Shown here: in pieces, positions 18,112-27,064 of the stretch
How the letters are laid out: every line of letters starts with the position of its first letter
Numbering within the stretch: position 1 is the first letter of the stretch
Source: Kistimonas sp964291485
GTDB taxonomy: Bacteria > Pseudomonadota > Gammaproteobacteria > Pseudomonadales > Endozoicomonadaceae
Reading direction: 5' to 3'
NCBI GenBank assembly: GCA_964291485.2
Contig: OZ220224.1
Span: forward strand, 3,534,001 to 3,598,000
Length of the DNA: 64,000 nucleotides
Position numbers and translations under genes: made by a program
Notes under the pieces: model-generated
Database searches by the model: none
Told to the model about the DNA's origin: nothing
What the model saw: only the letters and a program-made list of their open reading frames with translations

Positions 18112-18519
18112 ATGTCAGCAGACAGCCCGTCAGAAAAAAATACTGCCAACCTTCTGGGAGAGCTGGAAACACTGAAAGATTTCCTGCAGGCTCCCCGCCG
18201 CTATGGTGATCAGGGCGATATGGCTTCAGAGGAAGCGGACACGGATGAGATTCCCATCCTGTTTGATATTGCGGTGGAAGATGAAGATGATGACGTCCCC
18301 CTGCTGATTGATCAGGTCGACGATATTGCTGACAAGCCTGAAGATGTACAACATACATTCACTCAACTGACACCCGACCAGCTCAAAGCCTCTTTGCAGC
18401 AAACAGGGGAGCTGCTGATACAGGAGATCATTGACAGTGAAATGGTACGTCTAGAATCTATCCTCCGCACACGTCTTACAGAAAAGCTACATACTTTATT
18501 TAATCGTATGGATAAATAA
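18112..18519 (+). CDS. small acidic protein of the holC-valS interval
   Basis: A 135-residue, strongly acidic protein. An N-terminal helix 'LLGELETLKDFL' is followed by a low-complexity acidic middle with the repeated phrases 'EIPILFDI' and 'DVPLLIDQV', and a C-terminal helical domain 'LLIQEIIDSEMVRLESILR'. Proteins with the same layout lie between holC and valS in pseudomonad-like genomes, so its place is ancestral; the function is unknown, and the repeated 'IPxLxDxV' phrases may be binding peptides. It starts three bases after holC, so it is translated with it. Here valS does not follow; the toxin cluster does. Confidence 0.75.
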   Translation: MSADSPSEKNTANLLGELETLKDFLQAPRRYGDQGDMASEEADTDEIPILFDIAVEDEDDDVPLLIDQVDDIADKPEDVQHTFTQLTPDQLKASLQQTGELLIQEIIDSEMVRLESILRTRLTEKLHTLFNRMDK

Positions 18520-18666
18520 ACACACCGAACTTACTTATACCAGCACTCAGCTTATTGCCTGACCCAATTAAGACACCACGAAAAAGCAATGACTTTTTTC
18601 TTAATTAATCTACTCTGAATCCCTTATATGCAAAGATACTGATACGACCATACTAAAGGAAATGTA

Positions 18667-21171
18667 ATGACGTTCAGCCAGAAACCTAATAGAAACACAA
18701 AGGATCAAAACACCATAAAACGACGACCATCGGCATTCCTGTTAATATTCATAATATGTTTACCTGCACAAGCAAAATATTTTTCAAATGACACAAACAT
18801 TCAAGAAAAACTATCTATATACGGACAGAAAACCAACTTTTGCGAGTTATTACTCAAAAACATCCTCAAAAAAAAGAAAAATCATAAATTCAACACCCCC
18901 GTAGTTTATGTCAACACAAACATTCAAGTTACCAATACGGAAATAGAAAAAATTCAACATTTATTCCAAAAATCACACCTTATAATTTTAGATGGAACTG
19001 TTAGTAGCCAGAATGCCATTAGTACACTGAGCTCTACTATCGGAGGGGTAGGACTGTTTTCCCCAATAATTATGATCCACAAACAAAGAAACGGTTTCCC
19101 AGAATACAAGCATATTGCGCTGAAAAAAAAAACACCTGATCTAAAATCAGCTATTGAACCATTTGACGAAAATAGCCTGAAAACACTAGCCGATGAGGCA
19201 TATCAGCTTCTTCTCAACTGGCAAAAAGAATTTAAAACAGAGCACACGGTAAGATCAAAAGCCATATATTGGCGCCCTGAGGTCTCAATACCGGTTGAGC
19301 TTCGTCATATTGGGCAACCTTGCATGGTAGGTCATAAATTTGAAAGCCGATTTGGACACACCCCCAAGTGGACAGAAGGTAAGATTGATGCCTGTAATCA
19401 ATCAGCCAGCCTATCGCTCACTTATACCATTGATATGATACGGTCCATCGCTACCGGCAGCAGTGGCACCGTTGACGCGAAGTACCTTCGTATTACCGTT
19501 GATCCAGAAACCAAAGGGGGAGCTGGCTGGTACCTGGTCGATCAACCCACGCATAAGCACACATGGTTTGAAAGCTGGACTAACCGTGAAACCTGGTTTG
19601 GACCTATTGCTGACAACTATCAAATAATGATTCAACCTTTCGACCCCGACGTAAGGCTCCACCATAGCATCCCACATAACAGCCCAAAGCAGTCACAGAT
19701 TACAGAACGCAGTGCCATACAAATCGGTGTTATGGGACAAATGCTTTTAGATTTTTCAGCACCTGAGGCCGATATAGAAGAAGAGGCAGATGATACAGAG
19801 AGTATAGAATCCTCACTCTATGAGACCCCTGATGATCAGGACTCAGACGATGTATTTTATACGCCTCCAGAGGAGCCTGAGTCTGAAGATGAAGGGTTTG
19901 AGTCAGCAATGGGTACCAGCCACGACATTAACCCGGAGCATGCACTCTATAATTTGTCTGATGACAGCAAAATCGAATACCTGCATGCGATAACCGATCA
20001 AAACCACATTAGACGCCTTTATGAAACATGGACCGAGATTATAAACACTAGCAATCTGAGTGATGAGCAAAAAGCACGCTTTATCATCAAAATATTGCTG
20101 GATATTAACGACAACATCACACACGCGAATCGTGACCTGGTGATATCAAACATTAACTTCTGGACAGTCGGTGCAACTCCGCACAATTCAGCGCTAATAT
20201 TAGCAAGATATGCAGAAAACCCTTGGCAGTTTACAAAATTTAGCAAGCCAGAATTATTTTTTCGTCCAAATATTTTTTTACAAAGATCCTTTCAGCACAG
20301 AAAAAAAAAGAGATCAGCAATACCAATCACGTCATCAACCAATTATAAAAGTGAGCGATCAATCCGTTACAAAAATAATGAGTACCGGCTGATTAATCAA
20401 TCAAAAACAGGAACCCGTGACTACGCATCCTGGACATGGACACGTGACTTCAAGCATAACAGTCAGCATTGGCGCAATCATATCACTTGTCCACTTTGGT
20501 GCCAGGATTGGTTTTTCAATGACAATATGTTCTCTCAATCAGCTTACGCAGGATTCACTCCGGGTTTTTCTGCAACTTTCATGGTACCGTCTAAAAAAAG
20601 AACACCATCCTCATTCAAGTTTTCTGCCATCGTCAAACCTGTTGCCTTAGGCGGACGCGTGCAGTATCGATTCTTATTTCAGGAGTATGCCTACTGGGAT
20701 CAAAGCGGCAGTGAACTTTCTTTCAGTGAGCTACTAACCGTCAACTGGGGTTCCACTGTATTTAATCCTGAGGCCCCCATCAAGCTGAAAGTTCGAAATA
20801 AAAATCTATGCCTCAATATCAGAGAAGACAATATGAAAGAAGGTGGGCAGGTCAATCTTTATGAGTGCCGACATTCTCTCAATCAACTGTGGGGCTATGA
20901 TGATCAACATCGAATCAAATCACAGCATAGCAGGGACTTGTGCTTGACGCGATCAGATCAGCATTCTGTAACAATGCATACCTGTGATAATACAAATAAA
21001 CAGCTATGGTATTTTAATTATGATCAGGTCAGTGACGGTTCTGGTTGTTTTCTTTTCTCCAAGGATTTTCATAGCCTACAGGTTAATTGTAACATACGCT
21101 CAAAAACACAATGGAATTTCCAACTATACCCCTCCCATCTCAATAATGCGATTGCTATTCAGGGTGTTTAG
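18667..21171 (+). CDS. VCC-like pore-forming toxin, paralog A, with stem insert
   Basis: An 834-residue secreted protein with AGGA upstream of its ATG. Layout: signal peptide to about residue 37 ('PAQA'); pro-domain resembling Hemolysin_N ('PVVYVNTN', 'IIGGVG' type strands, about 70-160); leukocidin-type cytolysin core with Cys pair C219/C243 and 'TWFESWTNRETWFGP'; after the core's 'IGVMGQM' (about 360) roughly 195 residues that replace the membrane stem; core resumes at 'SERSIRYKNNEYRL' (about 562) with 'GFSATF' and 'VALGGRVQY'; then one ricin-type beta-trefoil with Q-x-W motifs. The insert is acidic first, then helical, ending with a polybasic stretch R545-R549. It contains A8-A10 runs. No beta-prism domain follows. 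Confidence 0.8.
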   Translation: MTFSQKPNRNTKDQNTIKRRPSAFLLIFIICLPAQAKYFSNDTNIQEKLSIYGQKTNFCELLLKNILKKKKNHKFNTPVVYVNTNIQVTNTEIEKIQHLFQKSHLIILDGTVSSQNAISTLSSTIGGVGLFSPIIMIHKQRNGFPEYKHIALKKKTPDLKSAIEPFDENSLKTLADEAYQLLLNWQKEFKTEHTVRSKAIYWRPEVSIPVELRHIGQPCMVGHKFESRFGHTPKWTEGKIDACNQSASLSLTYTIDMIRSIATGSSGTVDAKYLRITVDPETKGGAGWYLVDQPTHKHTWFESWTNRETWFGPIADNYQIMIQPFDPDVRLHHSIPHNSPKQSQITERSAIQIGVMGQMLLDFSAPEADIEEEADDTESIESSLYETPDDQDSDDVFYTPPEEPESEDEGFESAMGTSHDINPEHALYNLSDDSKIEYLHAITDQNHIRRLYETWTEIINTSNLSDEQKARFIIKILLDINDNITHANRDLVISNINFWTVGATPHNSALILARYAENPWQFTKFSKPELFFRPNIFLQRSFQHRKKKRSAIPITSSTNYKSERSIRYKNNEYRLINQSKTGTRDYASWTWTRDFKHNSQHWRNHITCPLWCQDWFFNDNMFSQSAYAGFTPGFSATFMVPSKKRTPSSFKFSAIVKPVALGGRVQYRFLFQEYAYWDQSGSELSFSELLTVNWGSTVFNPEAPIKLKVRNKNLCLNIREDNMKEGGQVNLYECRHSLNQLWGYDDQHRIKSQHSRDLCLTRSDQHSVTMHTCDNTNKQLWYFNYDQVSDGSGCFLFSKDFHSLQVNCNIRSKTQWNFQLYPSHLNNAIAIQGV

Positions 21172-21413
21172 TTGATGAAATAGGAAGATACCACCTATAG
21201 AGTACTCAAAAGCATCAAATCGAGTAAAAAAAGTACACACCTTAACCGCCCACCCCAAACAAATAAAAAATAACAAATATGAAAAAATAAACATATAAGA
21301 ACTACTCATAACACGCTTTATTACAATTGCATTTATTCTATAAAAAGTTAACTACCTGCTACGCTACATGGCAGCATAAAACTTCGCATACACCCTATAC
21401 TCGGATAATTTGC

Positions 21414-23963
21414 ATGCCACACCCAGCAAAAATCAAAGCTTTCCTCTACCTGCAGACAGCGTGCGTTATTTTTCTTATAGGGATTACTTTTCTTTGCAAT
21501 CGTACATATGGGTCTTCATATCTTGATGCTGTTTCACGCTCAAGCCCACCACTTCTTTTTGGACCAGAGTCCCTATACGTGAACACACTGACAAAACAAC
21601 TCTCTCAAAAACGTCAGCGATTATCGATACCTCATATAATATTTGTCAATGCACGTTTTTTTCTCCCCGCTGATGAGCAAATCATCATTCAAGAGAAATT
21701 AGATCAAGGCAGCATTGTAATCATTGATGGAACAGAAGCGCTAACCAGCGAAACGCAACAAACTAGCGCACGTATTGGCGGTATTGGCTTAGGTGGCTCC
21801 GTTGTAATGATTAGAAAACCACCCAATAATCAGCCTGAGTACAAACACCTAATATGGGGTAACTTAACTGAATCCGATATACGCACTGCTTCTGGCATCA
21901 CTCACGAAACCATCCAAAAGTTAGCCCTAACAACACAGCAAATGCTTGAATCCTGGCAACAGCAATACCTCCATCGTGCTACAATAAAAACAGCAGGAAA
22001 AATTCCTCCCTGGAAACCCGAGCTATCTATACCGATTGAAATTCGGCATATTGGCTTTCCCTGCATGGTTGGCAGTCGTTATGAGGGTAATAATATTACC
22101 GGCTATTCCGCCTGGGACGAAGATCTGATTGATGCCTGTAACAATAACGCCAGCGTTTCTCTTCATTACACCGTTGAACTCATTCGTTCACATTACAGCA
22201 AGGGCTCTACCCATAATGCAAAGTATATTCGCATTACAATGGACCCATCATCCAATGGCGGTGCTGGCTGGCATTTGGTAGAAAAACCTCACCACAGACA
22301 TACCTGGTTTGAAAGCTGGGCTAATCGCGAAACCTGGTATGGTCCTATTGCAGATAGCTATGACATTACCCTGGAGCCACTGGATCCTGATATCCGTCTA
22401 TACCATTCAATTCCAACCAACCATCCCAAGCATTCTGACGTCACTCACACTACTAAGATCATGGTTGGCGTCATGTTAGCAATGGGACTTACTACCCCTT
22501 CTGAAGAGCAGAGTAATCATGACGATCAGGCTACAGGTGCTAATACTGATCATGATTTAGACGACGGTGAGAGTGATACCGAGACAGTGCATGCCTGTTG
22601 TAGTACATCTCATCACGAGCAAGCCCCCGTTACACAACCTCAAACTACAACCAGTGATCAGGGCAGGGGGCCATGTTGCTGTGGTCACAGCAGCGGAACC
22701 ACTACAGATAGCAGTCATGACAGTAATCTGGGGGCAACGGGAGGACCATCCTCAAGCAGCTCGGATATCGCACCACTCAATGAGGGAGCAATCGAAACCT
22801 CAGGGCTGGAATCTCACAGTGATCAGCACAGTGCTTGCTGCCATACAGAAGAAAGTTTCACAGCTGCGCACCCACTACTCCCAAGCGAAGATGACGAGGA
22901 TGAGGATAAGGATGAAAGTGATGCATATGATGATCTCATTGATTCGGGCAACCCCATCCATCATACCCAAACCAGCTTTCATGCATCCTCGATCTATCCG
23001 CGAAAATATAGCATTCCAGTCTATCTTTCAGATATAAATCATTCTTTGACTACAAGCTCATCTCTCTTTAAGCACCGTGCAGGTAAATATAGAGATATGA
23101 ATTCTGAACAATCATTTACGTACGAAAGCAAACGTGCGATCGCGTATCAAAATTATGAGTATGAAGTTACCAATTACGCCAATACACACTCACACAACAC
23201 TGTTTCCTGGCGCTGGAGCAGGGAGTTTGAAAAAAACGCTAGCCATTGGCGCACAAACAATACCTGCCCTTTATGGTGTAGTGACTGGTTCTTTTCTGAT
23301 AACGCCTTTTCTGCCGCAGCCTATGCTCACTTTGTTCCAGGATTTTCCGCCACATTTATGGTTCCTGCCACAAAAACAGGTCAATCAACCATTCGATTCA
23401 CCAGCAGTGTTTCTCCTGTAGCATTAGGTGGACGCGTGCAATATCAGCTCCTTTATCAGAAATATGCGCCTTTTAGTCGCAAAGGACAAGACGTCCAATT
23501 AACACAAAATCTTACCATTGACTGGAGTTCACCCGCATTTGCTGCAGAGATTCCTATCTCACTTGAGGCTGTGCATCTTGACGACTTCAAAGGCACCTGC
23601 CTAACCGTACAGGTACCGCTGTCACTGATGGCTGTCAAGCTCAGCCACTGTCAACTTAAGCGAGAACAGCTATGGGGTTTCGATAAAGAACTACGCCTTC
23701 ACTCACTATTAAGTAATGATCATTGTCTCACCAGAGAACCAGATGATTCACTTTCCTTGCGTAGCTGTAACCATAGTTCAACACAAAAATGGCAATGGAT
23801 GGAGAAAGGCTTACTGAATAACCAAGGTGGCTATCTCAGCGTTGCCAAAGACGGCAGCCTTTACACCAGCTGGTCCCCCTCAGATAAGGCAATCTGGCAT
23901 GGCCTGATTCGTAAAGCTAACGTCGCTGACACTTTGACAATTCAGTCTGACGTGAGCACCTAA
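21414..23963 (+). CDS. VCC-like pore-forming toxin, paralog B, with Cys/His-rich stem insert
   Basis: An 849-residue paralog of its neighbours. ATG 21414 begins a clear signal peptide (hydrophobic about residues 12-29); the frame opens at TTG 21327 but that leader is polar. Pro-domain, cytolysin core ('PCMVGSRYEG' ... 'IDACNNNASV', 'AGWHLVEKPHHRHTWFESW'), and beta-trefoil match paralogs C and D. Between 'MVGVMLAMG' (about 350-358) and 'KRAIAYQNYEYEV' (about 573) the stem is replaced by about 205 residues rich in D, S, T, H and C. Three Cys clusters stand near H393-C395-C396, C421-C422-C423-H425 and C475-C476-H477, followed by an acidic run around 500. The clusters could bind metal or form disulfides. 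Confidence 0.8.
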   Translation: MPHPAKIKAFLYLQTACVIFLIGITFLCNRTYGSSYLDAVSRSSPPLLFGPESLYVNTLTKQLSQKRQRLSIPHIIFVNARFFLPADEQIIIQEKLDQGSIVIIDGTEALTSETQQTSARIGGIGLGGSVVMIRKPPNNQPEYKHLIWGNLTESDIRTASGITHETIQKLALTTQQMLESWQQQYLHRATIKTAGKIPPWKPELSIPIEIRHIGFPCMVGSRYEGNNITGYSAWDEDLIDACNNNASVSLHYTVELIRSHYSKGSTHNAKYIRITMDPSSNGGAGWHLVEKPHHRHTWFESWANRETWYGPIADSYDITLEPLDPDIRLYHSIPTNHPKHSDVTHTTKIMVGVMLAMGLTTPSEEQSNHDDQATGANTDHDLDDGESDTETVHACCSTSHHEQAPVTQPQTTTSDQGRGPCCCGHSSGTTTDSSHDSNLGATGGPSSSSSDIAPLNEGAIETSGLESHSDQHSACCHTEESFTAAHPLLPSEDDEDEDKDESDAYDDLIDSGNPIHHTQTSFHASSIYPRKYSIPVYLSDINHSLTTSSSLFKHRAGKYRDMNSEQSFTYESKRAIAYQNYEYEVTNYANTHSHNTVSWRWSREFEKNASHWRTNNTCPLWCSDWFFSDNAFSAAAYAHFVPGFSATFMVPATKTGQSTIRFTSSVSPVALGGRVQYQLLYQKYAPFSRKGQDVQLTQNLTIDWSSPAFAAEIPISLEAVHLDDFKGTCLTVQVPLSLMAVKLSHCQLKREQLWGFDKELRLHSLLSNDHCLTREPDDSLSLRSCNHSSTQKWQWMEKGLLNNQGGYLSVAKDGSLYTSWSPSDKAIWHGLIRKANVADTLTIQSDVST

Positions 23964-24919
23964 ATGCTAAACGCCTCTAAAACGACTAAAAATGAAACTA
24001 TTAGTACCACATTACGTATGTTCTGGAACCGGGGGTATGCCATTCACTGTCGAAGTCATATCAGCAATACAGTAGACATTGATTACATACCCCCTAAAAG
24101 TTAAAAATGCGTTTTTTTCTTTCTAATCAACGAATGACAACAACCGTTTACCTTGGACAGCCAAAACAAAAAGCCTCTTTTTTTCGGTTGCAGAACCATA
24201 ACAGCACTCCAGCTTAAAAAGCTAGTAATACGGTAATCGCTACAACTTGGAAAACAAGATGATTGCTTCATCAAAACAACGCACTTGAAATGCTTGAAAT
24301 ATGCACATGCTTCGCAGTGCAAAACTTAGACACTACTCATATGAGAACGAGTGTGCCGAAACTGCGTCGGGGGGGGGGGGAAGATTCACTCGCAACCTGG
24401 CAGATTATCAACAGAATATGTGTACTCTATCCAAATAAAACCACAACATACCCTATCAATAGAACATTCAACACGCAAATACTGCCCTACTTTTCTCATT
24501 TTTTCGCTCGCACCTGTTTTTTTATGTAAAAAAAACAACTTTATTTTGAAAAAAACAGATAATTCCACTATATAACAAATACCAAATGCACCATGCAGTG
24601 ATTTCACCTATCTAATAGGCGCTACCAATGAAAATACCCTGCCCGATAAATACTCCCTTCATAAATGGTAGCCATTACCTAAAAAAGAAAAACATATCCG
24701 TTATAGCCATATATAAATATCCAAATAGTAACCTAGATACCAAATCCCTATGCCGAACCAGTTTCACATTGACTCGAAAAGGGCACTATACAATCTTAAA
24801 TCGTAAGAGAAGTTGCTTAACGCAGCTATATCACATGTTTATGAATCTAATGATAAAAAACAGAAATAGCTCTTTTTCGTGAGCTTTCTTTTTAGTCATT
24901 TACATGCAGGTAGCGCATA
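23964..24919. other. 956-base AT-rich intergenic region with a G12 run
   Basis: The space between toxins B and C. Several short frames exist on both strands but none has protein-like composition with a ribosome binding site, and I see no degraded toxin copy in it. It contains an uninterrupted run of 12 G at 24369-24380, remarkable in such AT-rich DNA. The promoter for toxin C should lie here; no convincing -35/-10 pair was found. Confidence 0.5.
24369..24380. repeat. G12 homopolymer tract
   Basis: Twelve consecutive G residues on the plus strand, about 540 bases before the start of toxin C. Poly-G tracts of this length slip during replication and are known phase-variation switches in several host-associated bacteria. 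Whether it controls anything here is inference. Confidence 0.9.
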
Positions 24920-26965
24920 ATGTCCCTTATCCATACCATATCTTGGACGACAGCTCTCTCATCGATATTAAAGTACACTCTTACAATCATTAGCATAATA
25001 ACATTTTCACTATTCGTTCAGGCTAACAATAGACTGAGCGAGTATTCAAATCATGAATTTAGCGTTAGCGAATACGGTGAACTGACAATGTTTGCCAAGT
25101 CAGTATTCAACAACCTTCATATAATACCGCCTTCAAACTTAGCCAGACAATCCTTTTCGAATTCGGTTATATACATAAATTCTCAAGCCAATTTATCAAC
25201 ATATGACCTAAAAAGAATTCGCTCTGCTCTTTCAACGGGGGCGATTATAATATTGGATAATACAATGAATAACATTGGGACTGACTCTCTAAGCGCGAGA
25301 ATTGGCGGGATTGGCTTCAACAGTCCCGTTCTCATGATTCGGAACAGTAATCGACAAACGCCAGAGTATAAATTGCTTGATTTTGATCTGACTGAAGGAA
25401 TACATTCTGCTCTCAACCATCACCAAAATGCAATAAACAATATCGCTGAAGAAGCCGTCAGTATTTTATATAACTGGAAGAACAACCCCGCCAAACAGCA
25501 CATTCACCATCGCAAGAACGATGTCGAAGATCGCTATCGTCCTGAAACAACAATTAACGTGGAATATCGTCATACCGGTTTTAACTGCATGGTAGGGAAA
25601 TCCTACGAAGGCAACGGCATTACAGGGCATTCTCAGTGGACGGATGAAATGGTGGACGCCTGTGATGGCAACGCTAGCGTTTCATTGTTTTATACCATCG
25701 ATCTCATTCGCTCTGTATCCAATGATGACGGCTCAACTGAAGACGCTAAATATCTCAGAATTACACTGAATCCCTCAGGGGATGGAGGCGCAGGCTGGCA
25801 TTTCACTGATACTCCTACGCACAAATCACTTTGGTACGAAAGCCTGACCAACAGGATAGAGTGGTTTGGCCCCATTGTAGAAGACTACTCCATGACAATT
25901 TCAGCCCGTGACCCTGACATACGCCTCTATCAGGCAGTTCCAGAAAATACGCCACAACATAGCAACATTGTCACTTTGCCTTCTATTGGTATTGGAGTGA
26001 AAGTTCCATACGGTTTGCGCCTACCTGCTCCAGCCATAACCGGTTTAGGCTCAGGTTTGTCATCTGGATTCACGACAGATCGAGCAGTTATTTATAAGAA
26101 TCACGAATATACTATTATCAATCGTTCCAGTGATACTAATCATGCTATTGCATCTTGGCTATGGACACGTGAATTTGATAAATATAGTGAAAGCTGGCGA
26201 ACAAACAGTACCTGCCTGCTGTGGTGTGATGACCCTTTTTTCAATGATAACGCGTTCTCCCCTGCAGCCTACGCACATTTTGAGCCTGGTTTTTCTGCCA
26301 CGTTTAAAGCATCAGGCGAGAAAAGCGGTCAATCAACATTTCTACTAACAGGTACAGCAAACGTTGTTGCTCTCGCTGGACGCGTTCAGTATAAATTCGT
26401 TTTACAACATTATGCGCCATGGAGTCGTAAAGGTACGAATCAAAGTTTTAGTCAACGCTTACGAGTCAATTGGGATTCAATCTTTTTCAACCCTGACATC
26501 CCCATATCCATCGAAGCATTGCGAGAAAATAGCGGTAGCGGATTATGTCTGAATATAATAGAAAGCGATATTGATGATGGTATTGGCAGACTGAACCTCT
26601 ATGACTGTCATTTCAATCCAAACCAAATATGGGGGGTAGATGCAGAGGATCACTATAAATCTTACTTATCCAAAGGTATTTGTCTAACAAAAGAGACAGA
26701 CGATACTATTTCTGTCCGTAACTGCACAAACTCTGCCAACCAAAAATGGACATGGCAAAATAATTACCTCATCAATAACCATAGTGGATACCTCACAGCT
26801 AATATTGATGGTGATATTACCGTCACCAGTGACCCATTACACGCCACTGAATGGCGGGGCTATATTAGAAGAGCCGACAGTAGCAACATACTGGATATCC
26901 AAAGCTTACCTATCGACCAAAATATTTATAATGCGATACATGATAACGCCATTATTAACCCCTAA
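24920..26965 (+). CDS. VCC-like pore-forming toxin, paralog C, canonical short stem
   Basis: A 681-residue paralog and the best template of the set. Signal peptide (about 1-35, ending 'FVQA'); pro-domain with 'SVIYINSQANLSTYDLKRI' and 'SARIGGIGFNSPVLMI'; cytolysin core with 'NCMVGKSYEGNGITG' and 'VDACDGNASVSLFYTIDLI'; a short Gly/Pro/Ala-rich stem of about 35 residues ('GIGVKVPYGLRL' to 'GLSSGFTTDRAV'); the rim/cap part with C432-x-x-x-C436 and 'GFSATFKASGEKSGQSTF'; then a beta-trefoil with 'NQIWG' and 'NQKWTW'. The layout fits Vibrio cholerae cytolysin or V. vulnificus haemolysin without the beta-prism. These are secreted as monomers and form heptameric pores after pro-domain removal. Confidence 0.85.
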   Translation: MSLIHTISWTTALSSILKYTLTIISIITFSLFVQANNRLSEYSNHEFSVSEYGELTMFAKSVFNNLHIIPPSNLARQSFSNSVIYINSQANLSTYDLKRIRSALSTGAIIILDNTMNNIGTDSLSARIGGIGFNSPVLMIRNSNRQTPEYKLLDFDLTEGIHSALNHHQNAINNIAEEAVSILYNWKNNPAKQHIHHRKNDVEDRYRPETTINVEYRHTGFNCMVGKSYEGNGITGHSQWTDEMVDACDGNASVSLFYTIDLIRSVSNDDGSTEDAKYLRITLNPSGDGGAGWHFTDTPTHKSLWYESLTNRIEWFGPIVEDYSMTISARDPDIRLYQAVPENTPQHSNIVTLPSIGIGVKVPYGLRLPAPAITGLGSGLSSGFTTDRAVIYKNHEYTIINRSSDTNHAIASWLWTREFDKYSESWRTNSTCLLWCDDPFFNDNAFSPAAYAHFEPGFSATFKASGEKSGQSTFLLTGTANVVALAGRVQYKFVLQHYAPWSRKGTNQSFSQRLRVNWDSIFFNPDIPISIEALRENSGSGLCLNIIESDIDDGIGRLNLYDCHFNPNQIWGVDAEDHYKSYLSKGICLTKETDDTISVRNCTNSANQKWTWQNNYLINNHSGYLTANIDGDITVTSDPLHATEWRGYIRRADSSNILDIQSLPIDQNIYNAIHDNAIINP

Positions 26966-27064
26966 ATATGACGTCATACAAAACTATTTTTACGATCCCT
27001 ATAAAAGAAAAAACGTCAAATCAACACTATAGATTTCTATTGTACTAGACACGAGGTTTTAGGA

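Noticed and set aside
18566..18606. Inverted repeat AATTAAGA / TCTTAATT-like between the acidic gene and toxin A
   Set aside because: The arms are short and AT-rich. It could be a terminator or operator but chance pairing is likely in this composition.
24628..24882. An 84-codon frame between toxins B and C
   Set aside because: Composition looks like translated AT-rich noncoding DNA and no ribosome binding site precedes it.
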